NCBI RefSeq assembly: GCF_000224145.3
Contig: NC_020169.2
Coordinates: forward strand, 2,158,662-2,222,661
From: Ciona intestinalis
Taxonomy: Eukaryota; Chordata; Ascidiacea; Phlebobranchia; Cionidae
Length of the DNA: 64,000 bases
Reading direction: 5' to 3'
Shown: positions 45,128 to 58,300 of the stretch, one piece after another
Numbering within the stretch: the stretch's first letter is position 1
Layout of the letters: each line of letters opens with the position of its first letter
The notes under the pieces: model-generated
Seen by the model: the letters and a program-made list of their open reading frames with translations, nothing else
Databases searched by the model: none
What the model was told of the DNA's origin: nothing
Program-made: the position numbers and the translations under genes

Positions 45128-48100
45128 CTACTCTTCGTCTTCTTCTATGATTTCATCTTCACTACCAGGAACGTAATCTACTGGATTCCCATCCGCGTCG
45201 ATGTAATTCCCATCCTCATCCATATAGATGACCTCCTCATCCGACCCCACCTCATCACTATCAGTGACGTACTCATACTCCACTTCTTCTTCTTCCGAAT
45301 CCGTGACGTAGATGATCTGATTCCCATCCTCATCGTATTCAATCTCTCCATCATTAGGATCAACTGAGATCTCATTCCCATCCTCATCCACGTAAACATA
45401 CTCAACATCTTCATCACCTTCCTCTCCCTCCTCTTCATCATCGGTCAAATATTCAATCACCTCTTCATATTCAACGTCTTCGTCCTCTCCGCTGTACTCT
45501 GCATCGGAATACTCCTCTGATATGTACTCCACCTCTTCTTCATCACTATCTTCTTCTTGCTCCTGCTCTTGGTATTCTTCTTCTTCGTTTTCTTCCTCTG
45601 CTTGCTCTTCTGTTGTTTCTTCCTCTGCTTGCTCTTCTGTTGTTTCTTCTTCCTTATCTTCCAGTTGAGATTCAACTTGGGTTTGTGTTTCCGTTACAGC
45701 TTCAACTTTGATCTCCGGTTGATTTTCTTCTTTTTTCACCTTTATCTCTTGTTTTACTTCTTTAACTTTATCTTTGGTTTGTTCATTTTCCACTTTTTTG
45801 GCAGTTTCTATATCAGGTTTACTTGTTTGTTGTTCTTCAACACTGGAATCTACGTTTTGCTTCAACCCTGCATTTTCTTTTTGCTGTTTCCGCAACGGCT
45901 TTACTGGCGGTACTTTTGTAACCTCATCTATTTTCTTAGTTTCGATTGATATATTTGTTGCCTCTTTTGAAACACCCGGCGACGTTCCCTCTTTTTCTTT
46001 GACCCCTTCTTCACATTTTTTTATCTCAGCTTTAATTTCTCCAATTAACTTTTTTGTTCTTTCAATTTCTGCCGCTGTATCCAATGTCTCTTCACTCGTA
46101 CCCAACAATTCCTTGACTTCTTCTTCAGGTGATTTGTAAGTCGCCATTTCCCGATACTTCTCGATGTACTGCTCTCTCTTCTTCAGTCTCCACTTCTCAT
46201 TTATAACAGTGTCCTCTCCCGAGCTATCCGAATCTTCAGCCTCGTCATTGCCATTCCCGCTAGACTTAACAACAAAAGTACCAGCCATCAATTCCTGTTC
46301 TGGTTTTTCTATTTTTTCAAAGAGCAACTTTGGTTTTTCTGTAGTAGCTGATCCATCGTCCTGTTTATCCTCTTCCTCAACAGAAAGAGCATTTTCCTGA
46401 TTTTCTGAAGTATCCAGTGCTTGGTAAGTCAATGGAATATCGAGAGTTAGTTCTTGTTGTGATTTTTCCTCCGATGCCTCTTCCTTTGTCTCTAAGGAAC
46501 TTTCTTCTTTCGTCTCGCGCGACTCATTCAACTTAGGTTGCTCTATTCCAATCTGCTGTTGTGCTGTTTGTTCACTGTCTTCTTTGTCTTCTTTTTCTTG
46601 ACATTCTTCGCTTATATCTTTATAATAGCTGTCCTCGTTGTCTGTTTGTAAATCAATAGGTGGCGACACTGATTCCACGGCCAGTGCATTGTCGTTTACT
46701 TTATCAAGCTGAGTATCATCTATCATAATGTTCTCCACCTCGCACGTCCCACTTTGCGTTTTATTTTCTGTCTTGTGTTCTTCAGGAGTAAAAGCCAACT
46801 CCGGCGCCTGTTCACATTCTTCTTCCAATTCTACTTTTTTTTCATTTTCCGTAGTACATATTTCTGTATTCTCAGGTTCTGTATCCCTGTTATTACTCTC
46901 GGTGTCTTTTATCACCTCAGTAGCTTGACCTTCGTCGGTTTCTGCTTGCGTGTCATCATCAGCTTCAGGGCTTTCATCGAAATCCAATATATCGCTTTTA
47001 GAATAAGCACGGGATAGTGAATTATCCTCAGTTTCCTCACATTTTGTGATTTCAGTTTCCATGTCGTTTTCTACTTCGTTGTGCTCCACAATTTCGGCCT
47101 CTTTAACTTGTTCTTCTTGTTTTATTTCTGCCTCCCTGTTACTTTTTTCAACCTTGTCCTCGACCGCATTTTCACTGAGCTCTTCACCTTTGACAATATC
47201 GGTTTCCATGATGATGTTCTTTGTGCTATCTTCTTCCTTTTCTTCTTCTTTATCCGCACCTTTCTTTGCCCCATCCGAAGCAGGCTCCATGCTTGTTTCA
47301 TCATTCCTTTCATCGGAGCTCGTTTCTGGACTATCGTCATCCGAGTCACTGAATGTTCTGTCAGGAAGCTGCAGTGGTTTCCTAGTTATTGCCACAGCAG
47401 CTTCATCCAACCTTTTTCTCTTCGCTTCCTCCGCTTCGGCTTTTAACTTTTGTTCAGCATCCTTCAATTGTTTGGCACGCGATGCAACAGACGGCGCATT
47501 TCTACAGGATTTTCGAACTACTATCCTTCGACTGACCTTCCTTGCCGGTTTAGGTTGATCAGCATCGTCTTTTACCCCATCTTCACCTTCTCCCATTTTC
47601 CGAAAGGTGTCCAAGTACTTTTCCCTGTATCCTGGAGGCGCAAGTGTGGTCTCGCTTGTGCCACCTTTCGCTTGGTTTTGAAACTCTTGGATCCTCGCGT
47701 TTAGATTTATCTCGTGTCTAGTAGAAGGCCGAACCACTCGCCGCACAGACCGCACCTTTTTACCTTCAAACATTCCCATCCGTGACATACGTAACTTAGC
47801 TGGCCTTCCAGGTAGCTTTAAAGCGCCGTCAGCATCTGCTTGCTCATCGCCAGCAACAAGTGTATCTTTTTGCTTTGCCTGTTCGTCAGGTATCTTTTTC
47901 CTGGCACCAGGTCCAACATCGAACTTCGCGAACCGGGACATCCGGATTTTTCTCGGGCGCTCAGTGTATGCAGAACCGAGATGAACCTTCCCGTCCCCTA
48001 ATAACCTCTCCCCCTCCTTCGTTGAATCCCCTTGTTGTCGAACGGCATCCTGCTCGCCTAAAACAAGACACGGTCATAAAATAACATTTTATTCTGTAAC

Positions 48101-49837
48101 GACTTATACTAACGCGGGGAAAAAATGTTATTGTAATCATACATCATCCGGCCCGCAGTTGGTGATACGCATTATAGAAAGAATTTATTATATATTTACT
48201 CAATATTATAATTTGCTATAGTAGTTATTTGGTTTTGTATTATTTATTTTTTCCGAGTCGATCTAAAATTTATAGTTACCAGAGTCTTCCTTTTTGGGCG
48301 GAGGTAATCGTACAGATCTCCGTACAACTCTGACAGACTTTCGAATTGATTCTTTCCCATCTTCACCTTCCGTTTCTCCTTTTGCCACTTTCACAATCCT
48401 CGATCTGCGCGATTTACGTTTTGCAAACGGAGAAATCGGTTCGCTCCCGGCATTTTCGTTAACGTTTTTGACACCTTGGGTGTCCGTGTTTAAAGGTCCA
48501 GGTGTACCTCTGTCTTTATCGTCCGTTTGCGATTTACCAGTCTTTGATTGTTCTTCTTCGGTTGCTGCAGGTCGCTTTATGCTTTTTACGCGAATTCGTC
48601 GAGATTGCTTTTTTGGGGCAGTAGGAGTTTTTGATTCTGTATTTTGATCTGGATTTTGAGCGGATAGGAAAGCCCGCCTTCTCGTTGAAAGAGACGTCTT
48701 AATTAAACGAACAGATTCCCGAGGTGCTGCTCGCGCCGTTCCGGCCGAAACTTGAAGACGATTTGCACTTGTGTTTTCTACAACATGGTACAAATGTACA
48801 CAAATATCATACTTATATTTGACAAGTGACATATTTATATTTGACAAATGACATATTTATATTTGACAACTACCATATTATGCACATAATAAAACTTACC
48901 GTCTTCGTTTCCCAAATCCAAGAACTTTTTTCGCTGAGCTGGATCGGGCGCTACCCTCACCGATTTTCGGACGGACTTTCGTACTCGAACTGAACGTTTT
49001 GCGGCAGTGGGCGGGATTCCGCCCTGGTTTAACTGCGGCCTTCCTTCTGCCTCTGTTGGTACCTGTCGTTTTTCGGATGCACGAACTCTGCTTTGCCTCT
49101 GTGTTTTTAATAGAGCGTGGGCGCCGTGGTGAAACAGGATATAGCGATTACTTGCACAATGCCTCTACTATACACATCAGTACAGGGCTGAGTATAAAAT
49201 ACTGTGTGTATATATACAGCATATATGCAAAATATGTGGTTTTAATTAATGTACCAGTTATCATGTATATGATGACCTTATAATTTGAACGTGAGTCCGA
49301 CGTGTGTAAACATCAAATACGCTTTAAAATAAAAGTACATAAATTTTCAATCCAGCTTTAATTATTATATATATATAGTAGATTGGGGGAGATGGGACAC
49401 ATTTTATTCCATTTCCTGTGACATTTGGTAGAAAACAAAGAAGAGTCAAAGAATTATAAAACTGTACCCTCACGACTCCCAGACTGTTGTTAATTGTTTA
49501 AAACACGATCAGGGTATTTAGATATTATGTGCTAAAGGTGTCCCATCTTCCCCGACACTACCTATATCAAATTATACAGACAAGTTAAAATGTTAAGGTA
49601 TTCCTGGCCCTAATTTAAACTTATTTTTCAGATTTACCTCTCACGTCTTATAAAAAAACAAACAATAACTTTGTGGCCCTTTTTTATTATTTCACCCACC
49701 TGTGACGCTTTAACACGAACACCCGCTGGAAGTTCTTCATTTTGCTGTGGAGCACGTGACACAACTTTCACACGTCGTGAATATTTTCTAGCGCGGTCAG
49801 TTACTGAAAGTGTGTCCTGTTTCTCTTCATCCGACAT
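45128..49837 (-). CDS. Unrecognised 1254-residue protein: repeated basic motifs, then a very acidic repetitive C-terminus
   Basis: Four exons in phase: 49700-49837, 48900-49098, 48280-48777, 45128-48057. The first exon starts MSDEEKQDTLSVTDRARKYS. The frame of the last exon is open upstream of its internal ATG at 47941 and joins exon 3 in phase. The N-terminal 400 residues carry repeated basic strings: YSRRVKVVSR, SVRVRKSVRKSVRVAP, QSRRIRVKSIKR, SRRSRIVKVAKGE, KSVRVVRRSVRLPP, KVRSVRRVVRPS and KVSRRIVVRKS. Two related segments, GYREKYLDTFRKM and REQYIEKYREMATYKS, also occur. The middle is Glu/Lys-rich with coiled-coil-like stretches. The end is almost wholly acidic with YVDEDGNEI, EYDEDGNQI and YMDEDGNYIDADGN repeats. 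No signal peptide, membrane segment or known domain was recognised. It is probably a largely disordered intracellular protein; its function is not known to me. Confidence 0.75.
49371..49567 (-). mobile_element. MITE (Cimi-type), full length
   Basis: Both repeats. It lies in the first intron of the 1254-residue gene. Confidence 0.8.
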
Positions 49838-50130
49838 GATATGTGTTTCCAGTTCTTTCTGCCCTACAGCCGGTTAAGTTAGGTTTATAGCTATCAGCAA
49901 GATTAGCATTATAACTCAGTATCGGTTACATTTAGTCATCAGTTGTATTTTTATGCTAGGTACTAAACTACAACTCCTGTTTTGTTGCCTTCAGATATAA
50001 TAACAACAGCTGGTAAACGCGGAAATGGGAAAACAAGTCACTGGAACGTATACCATCATGACTCTGTCCATATATTGTTCTTTACAAACAGTGGTTCTAT
50101 CATTTGCATACAAAACCGCTCACCAAATAA

Positions 50131-50327
50131 GAAGTAGAGTGGGGGAAGATGGGACCCCTTTTCATTCTATTTTCTCGTCCCATTTGGTAGTAAACAAAGA
50201 ACATTCAAAGAATTATAAAACCAGATTCTCATGACTTCAATAGACCGTTGTTAATTGTTTAAAACACGATTAGGATATCTGACTAATATGTGCTAAAGGT
50301 GTTCTATCTTCCCCCACCCTGCTACAT
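50131..50327 (-). mobile_element. MITE (Cimi-type), full length
   Basis: GTAGAGTGGGGGAAGATGGG at left, CTTCCCCCACCCTGCTAC at right. Intergenic. Confidence 0.8.
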
Positions 50328-51069
50328 ATAGTTTACTCACCGTTCGAGAAGTGTGTTCGATATAGTTATTCACAGTATCCGTATTCCTGGAATTTCATCT
50401 GGTTTAATAAATCCGTATTAAAAATGCTTTATACATCCAGTCTTTAAAATGTAAACATAAAACAGTTTTTGTAGCATTTTAAACCGAAAGTTAATCCACG
50501 AGCCAACTATTACCTGCCCTATACACTGTACCGCATCTTTCTTTGTTTTAACACTGGGAAGAAGCAACAATAACCGAGCTGATTACGTAGTTTTCCTTCC
50601 GACTCGCTTACGTTGTATGAATCACGAAGCCCACACTCTTTTATATGCTATATATATCAGCAGTACTTGCGACACCCATTAAGTCACAGCACGTACGACC
50701 AACAACCTACATTTGCCTCAACTTAACGCATGCACATAACAGCAAAGGCCAATTACAAAAAAAAAACAGTTTTAAATATGTTTAACGGGATTTTATAATG
50801 CGGTTACGTATACACGCGTAATTAGATGTATATAGTTGAAATTAAACTCACACGAGTTCTCTCAAACAGCAAATGTTTATCATTTATTCTTGTCCAGTGT
50901 AATAACCCTAAACATAAACTAAAGCAGCAGTTAACATTTTAAGAAATATTATATGTATGGTCGTAATTTGACCTGCCGCGTGCCCCTATGATGAGAAGGT
51001 TACTGCGCATGCGCAATAGCGCCCGGTACAAATATATCAATCGGAACGAATATATTACGACACCGTAAC

Positions 51070-51290
51070 CAGAGAGGCTCGCTTCTGCTACCACTGTTGG
51101 CGCATGTGTTCTTGGTTAAAGACATTGCATAACTCATTTATACTTGCTTGGCGGAGCACGGTGGTCAGTTTTACACGAGTAATCTGTTAACTCCGTTTTC
51201 GATTACATTTTACTTCGTGTATGTGACTTTGTGGGTGATATTGTTTTTGTCCTATACACGTAGGTGCGCTAACCACTGATGTTGTACAGC
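51070..51290. mobile_element. Rearranged SINE fragments
   Basis: Pieces of the body (CTGCTACCACTGTTGGCGCA, GTGACTTTGTGGGTGATA) and head (GGTGCGCTAACCACTGATG) in mixed order and orientation. Confidence 0.45.
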
Positions 51291-52360
51291 GCGATCGATC
51301 TCATAAAACATAACAGCAATCACTCACACAGTTCCAAACGTAATGTCTTAGAGGTGATTGTGATATGGTTAATGAATTTAAGTGGGTTTTTCATGTTTAT
51401 TTTATTTTTGTGTTTATTGTAGTTTTCTTTACTATGTAATAAATGTTTTGCTTTATTCCATTTACACTATTTTTTTACTGCAGTTCAGACAAGATAGTTA
51501 AATCATATTTAATTCAGGATTAATTTGTAAAGATAGCTATCCATTTACTTTTCCCTTTTGTTCAGTGCCGCTGGTCTGACTTGAACGCCTTTTTTATTCT
51601 GTAGGCACTGATTAGTTGAAAACCTTACAGTTCGCGTGTGTTTGATACGACGAAATACTCTTTACACTGTTAGCTATGTAGTGTGGTGTTATTGCGAGTA
51701 GGATATTGTTAAAACATAGTGTCTGGCCTCGCTCGGTTTTGTTTCAGTGCTGTTTTTAAACCTTATTTACTTTAACTTAAACCAAGTTTACGCAACAAAG
51801 CAGCAGAGCAGAAGTTTGTCCAGTTTGGATATTTAATTCGTATAACCTGAAACGTACAATGTTTATCGCCAACAGCAGGCCTGAGATGACAGTTTGAAAT
51901 TTTTATATTTGGTAAGTACTTTACATTTGACTATACTTTAACAGTAGGTTTTGTATACAGTTAGGGTGAAAAATAAATATATTAACGTAGAAAGGTGTTT
52001 TAGTGCGGGCGTGTTTGGACTTTCTCTAAACATTGTGTAAAGGCCCGGAAAATATGGGCCAAGCTTAAAAAATTTACAAAAGAAAAGAAAAAAGTAGAAT
52101 TTTTAATCTTAAGAAATGTAATACCGTAACATTATTAGTTACCCCTGAGAAATGTACGTTGGGTGTAAATTAGTACAGAAAGGTGCTATAGAACAGTTTT
52201 ATATTCGAAGCCTGTGGTAGATTTACAGATTTTCGGTTAGTTATGTGCAAGTATAGTAGTAAAACTACGGTTACAGAAGTGTACGTTTGACCAAGTATAA
52301 AAACGTGTGCAAATGATGGCGCGGACAGGTAAACTGGAAGTCCATGTACCTAAAATATAT

Positions 52361-55300
52361 TCAGTGTATACCAACAGTCGTACAACTTGGCGTTGATAGA
52401 GAAAATACACTCGGAATGCAACTGAGAGATCGAGCGCTATCAGTGTTAAAGTTTCCCCTTTCCTCAGAGCCGTTAGTGGGCGTAGCAGGACAGGATCGTG
52501 ATTTTTCATTCGCTTCGAAAATAGCCTGAATCCGACGGTCCTTTGCTTGCATTGCTGTAGCCTCGGTCCGAGTAAAATGTTCCGAAACCTCGGCCTCGTA
52601 TTCGTCGCTTGTATTGCTGGAAGGCGACGAGGCGTCTGATGTATTGTTATTCAAATCTTCACGATCAATTTTAACATGCTGTTTTGTTCGCTCATAGTCA
52701 AGACTGTTCAAGACAACAAATTTCCCTTCTTGCTTATCAGATTCAAAATTGTTGTTCGAATCTAAAATGATAGTTTTACAAAGTTATAAAGAACCATCGC
52801 GTTTTAATTATAGAACAGATATATGAAGATAGTTTCAATGATTTTATAAATCGTTATGCATATAGGAAACATACAGAATAAACTTTAACTTCCAGCATAT
52901 AGTATACAATGTAATTAATCACCACTTACCAGTGACCGGCGATTCCATTCCATCGACGTCATTAGCACGTGACGGTGACGTCATACAACTCGGCGGTGCG
53001 GAACGCGAGAGATTATGTTCACATAAGTTAATTTTTCTGACTGGCGAAATTTCCTGGTCCACCAAGTCTAGTTTAAGCTTGGGAACGTCTTGGGATACGT
53101 TTTTATCCTGGATATCAGAAGTTGAGAATGTGTCGTCTTCGTCAGCCACTGCCATATCTATTTCTTCAATCTCGTCATACTCCTCAGCGATTACAATAAG
53201 CTGGTCGTCATCTTGGTAGGCGTGAACATCAGCAGACGAGATATGATTTTCGTGGCCTTCCATAAAAGCCTCATCGTTTATCGCTGTCTCATCTGCTGCT
53301 CTACTGCTGTTATTAGCCATCCTCTCCGTGGATTCAGACGCGAGGCTGCTCTTGCCTTTGTTTCGTTTATACCTCCATTTTGCAGGCATTAGGTGGTTAG
53401 GACTTGAAGGTAAAGACGCAGTACCAGTCACCCCATCTGCCAAGCTGCTTGCTGAATACCGTTTCTGTTCACTTCTGTTGCCTAGTTCGGTCAAGGACTG
53501 TTTCGATGGCGAAGCGACACCGCCGTTGTACCGACCGAGTTTTGGGTACACAGACAACTCATCCATTTCGCCACCACTTTCACTCATGTCTTGGTACGAA
53601 ACAGACAACCCGAAATCCCGCAACGCACCTCCGCCTTGCCTTTTTCTGCTAGGACTCGGCGGCACAGGACTCGTCGAGTCCGAAAGCCTTAAGTTTTTGA
53701 ACGGTGATAACGAAGGTATAGATGAAGCGGGCGACTTCTGTGGTAGAGAAGGTACATTTAAATGTCTTTGGTATGAGTTGCGATGAAGTGGGGATCCAAA
53801 ATTAAGCCCAGAGTTCACACTTTGATGGCGAATCTTTGGTCGACCGCGAGTATCTAAAAATGAGTTCGGTTTAGCCCAAAACTGTAATAGTTATTTCACA
53901 TTTTCTAATATTTGACAACTATTTGTAAAGCAGTGTCATGTTATATATGAAGCTTCAGGTTAATACCTTCGGTTCTATTCTTTCGACAACTCAAATTTAG
54001 CGGTTCAGTTTGCACAACATTCTCTTTTGATTCCTGTTCCGACCACGAAGGAGATCTTCTATGCAGAAATATGTCCTCCGACTTATCTATAAAACAAAAA
54101 AATGATATAGTACAGTGGGGAAAGATGTGACACCTTTAGCAAATAATATCCAAATATCCTGATCGCGTTTTAAACAATTAACAACTGTCTACGGAAGTCG
54201 TGAGGATGTCGTTATGTAACTTTTTGATTGTTCTATATTTATTACCAAATGGGCCGAAAAAATAGAATCAAAAGGTGTCCCATCTTCCCCCACCCTACTA
54301 TTTAATTTGACAAAATCATCACATTTCAAAGTCATACTTCGCATATGACTTCCGGGCTCCTTGTGCTTATATTGTGGACTGAATACAAATGACGACGACT
54401 TCGCTTTCTCGTAGTGTTCTGGGCGTTTTAGTTCAATAAATCCTTCTTGTACTACTGGAAGCGGTTTACTGGTCGATCTCGCTCTGGCTTTTTCTGTGAA
54501 AATTACAAGTCTAAATATTTTTTTAAATAGACAGTCTGACATAGTCGTTCTTATTCTCAATACGCATACCTCTTTACAGTATTGTAAACAGCCCTAGTGT
54601 TAATGTTAAAATCCTTTGCAGTTACAGCACTTTTAAAATGCGCTTGGTTTATAAATTCGTCTGGAATGTTGGGTAACCAACATTATATATATATTTGGTA
54701 GTGTGGGGAAAGATGGTACACTTTTTATTCCATTTACCTGACCCATTTGGTAGTAAGCAAAGGAAATTCACAGAATTATAAAACTGTATTCTCATTACTC
54801 CCATAGACTGTTGTTAATTGTTTAAAACGCGATCAAGATATTTGGATAATATGTGCTAAAGGTGTCCCATCTTCTCCCATTATACTATACATTTAAGAAA
54901 GTTATTCCTTTTCGTAAAAAATTACGCAGCAATAAAAAAAAACCTTACCATGTGCATTTTTTGGTGGAGACGATTTTAAGGATTGTCTCAATTCTTCTTC
55001 GCTTGGCCGTTTCAGTTCAACCATCCTGGTTCCACTGCCTCGTCCGGATAAAGCAGATTTTTGGGCGGTAGTTGTGGAACCTATTTGCCCGGTTGGTCTA
55101 GTTTCTAAAAGTAAAATATCGGTTTAAAATGTAATAACATCGCATTATTGAACAATATATAGTAGGGTGTGGGGGGGGGGGGAATGGGATACCTTTTTAT
55201 TCAATTTTCTCGTCCCATTTGGTAATAAACAAAGGACATTCAAAGAATTACTAAATCATATTCTCACGACTCCCATAGGCCGCTGTTAATTGTTTAAAAC

Positions 55301-58300
55301 ACGATTGGGATATTAAGATATTATGTGCTGAAGGTGTCCAATCTGCCTCGATCATACTATAATTTACCATCAAAAGATTTAAGCTATATTCCTTGAGTTG
55401 AACTTTACAACAACAGAAATACATTATTAAAGAACTATATACCGTTTCTCCATTGCCACAAACTCTCTGAATTTGTTCTACGGTGTTGTTTGTTTGGACT
55501 TGGGCGATGCGCCTCATGCTTGTAAGCCTGGGAAACAAAATTTTATTTTTTTTGGTTAATTTCTTGATTTTTTTTGTGTCAATTTTAAACTTGGGCATTT
55601 AAAATTACAAGTTTAGTATAAAGTGGAACACAAAAAAAAACATTTTTAAAGCGAAAGTTTCGGTAGTTTTCCTACTACAGTTATAGCTCATATGATACGC
55701 CTGATCGATATGTCATCACACAAATTGAAAAGTGTTTCCGGCATGCGAGTTTTACAATGATCACGAATGGTACGTCACTAAAGATGGTGCCATTAGAAAG
55801 GGTTGCAAATCCGGTCTGGTGATTATTTTTAGGCTGGTAATTCACTGAGGCCGTCAAAAGCATCCTTGTATGGAATATTACTTGTAAAAACAGCCGTCTT
55901 TGTGGAAATACGAATTGCGTTCTGGTGGGGTGAATCAATTATAACTTGGATGTTAGTTATAGTAATCGGCGTAAAGTAACAGCAGAATGTATTTATACTA
56001 CTGTCATGCGGCAAGCAGCACATACATCGGTTGTAGACACCGGAAATGATTACAACTGCGCATCACACTTCGCTACGTCATGTTGCCAGCCGTTTGTAAT
56101 CGAAGTTGTTCGTTTTTTTACGTTTCAGAACAAGCTACCTATGTAGATGTCATAACACCATTACAACCGCGCGTTTTCTGCTGTTTCCCCAAAGTGAGCG
56201 GAAATCTATTTAAAAGAAAGCACAGCGCGTTTTCATACGTCACCTGGATATCCTCTTGCTTAAAGCTGAACATTCCTACGTCAGCAGGCACGCCTGATCG
56301 AGTGTGTGCCCAGGTACGGTGAAGTCGTTGCGCTTCCTTTTGATGATCGACAGCAGTGCCTGCACATGGTAAACGTTAAGAAGGTTTCTCACGAGCTGTG
56401 ACGCAGGCACTCATATAGTTCAACAAGTGACGCTCTTTCCGGTCCTCTAAAACACTGTCGCGCAACAACAGCCAGAAGAAATTTCACGGAAGTGCCGCGT
56501 CATCCTCCTATACCGCATATACACAACATACACGCCATCGGTTGAGGTGTGCGAGTACAAATATTTTCCAATTTCAATTAAACCTATGGAAATCATGTTT
56601 ACATGGTGCTATAAATGCACTTACTGCTGGCTTGCTTGTAGCGCGTGTGCTGTGGCGTGGAAAATTCCGAAGTCGCAAAATCGTGCGAATGATTGCGGTT
56701 GTGGCCTAAAGTTAAAATAGGAAAATTGTATACTGCACGATTTAAATGTTTTGCTTGAAAAGGGTTTATACGCACCTGTTCTCTGTGCATACGACTGCAT
56801 TTGTGTGTGAGGAATTGCCGAAAAATCCGAAAGTGCATGAATTGAATGACCCGACGCAGACATCGAACGTTTGTGCCGATTGCTGTTATCTGAGTAGTGT
56901 GTTTGACTTGATGCCTTTGGTCTTGAGGTGACACCCGGTTGCCGAAAACTACTGAACTGTGATAATATTTTGCATTAGAAAAAATACATTGTTTATATAG
57001 TAGAGTGGGGAAAGATGGGACACCTTTTCATTCTATTTTCTCGTCCCGTTTGGTAGTAAACAAAGAACATTCAAAGAATTATAAACCATATCGTTCCAAC
57101 AGACAGTTGTTGTTTGAAACACAATCAGGATATTTGAGATATTACGTGCTAAAGGTGTCCCATCTTCCCCCACCCTTCCATATACTTTATAATGAAGATA
57201 TGGCTTACTTTTGCTTCGTAGCCGGGTGATGTTGGCTCTTCCTTCACGGCAATGTGGGAAATATCAGGAGAGGACCCGTTTTTCGACAAGTTTGCGAATT
57301 CGTCGTTACTACTGGTTCGGAAATGTTCGCGGTCCTTGCGGCGTTTGGTCTCTACAGGTTTGTCACACGTGGCTAAGTCGGAACGAGTGGGCCAGAGGCT
57401 GCTGTAGCCCAACTTCATACTTTCGTGGGCGAGACTGCTGGGTTGCAGGTGGCCATGGTGCATGTTCATTTTCCGCATCGAAGCGTGTAGATGGAGAGGC
57501 GACAATAATGCCGAAGCGTAAGGGCTGCTGTTAAAAAGCTCCATCGGGGAAAACGAGTTTATTTCGCCGCGATTGCGGGCAGCATTTCCGGCGCCGAAAA
57601 CGGGAATCGGTCGAACTAAACGAAGGTTTAACTGATCGTGCTCATCGTCACTGTCGTGTCTCATAAAGTTTGAGTCTGGGGAAGACACCATTCTCGGATC
57701 GAAGAGACTGTCAGCGGAAGAACGGAGATGCTCTCTACCTTTCATCAGTTTGTTTTCTGAAGACACTGATCCTGAAATACAACGATTATAATTTTACATC
57801 CCATAAAAAAAATTCATTTGCCATTATATGGAACTGAGAAAATATTTAAATACATACCTTTGGCTCGATTTCTTGCATTCTTTCGCTTTAGCAGCAGTTG
57901 CAGAGCAGCCGAGTTAAACTGGTATGCATATCGCTTGCCCTTAGACTTGTACAAAATCCTCTTGTCGTAATAGTACCTACATATTTGGTATTTCGTTAAT
58001 TAATTAAAGCAACATAAATTAAAAATATAAAAAGGATCATATTCTTTATCCCCGCGTGACTGTACAATAGGATACATTAAAACACGAGTGTCCTATATTA
58101 TGCACACCGTATGTATGCACAGCGACTTTATATATAGTACTGTGGGGGAAAATTGGACACCTTTAGCACAAAAAAATCAAATATCCTGATCGTGATGTTT
58201 TAAAGTTAAACAATTAACAATGGTCTAAGTTCGTGAGGATACGGTTTTATAATTTTTTTTTATAATTAATGTTTTTTTTTATTTACTACCAAATGGAACA

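Larger units (their letters stand above)
49838..52360. other. Intergenic region with MITE and SINE fragment, no gene recognised
   Basis: It contains the upstream region of the 1254-residue gene, a MITE (50131-50327), a rearranged SINE piece (51070-51290) and the 3' flank of the ERF-like gene. Several TTTATT hexamers near 51.4 kb could be its minus-strand poly(A) signals. No frame or conserved element is supported. Confidence 0.4.

Noticed and set aside
45557..47558. Long plus-strand frames rich in Phe/Leu/Ser opposite the acidic gene
   Set aside because: They are the antisense of Glu/Lys codons. The minus-strand frame is open for 976 codons and joins upstream exons in ph​ase.
55681..56322. 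Several overlapping open frames on both strands
   Set aside because: This CpG-rich stretch is simply stop-poor. Except for the 32 bp candidate, none has splice sites that fit the neighbouring exons.
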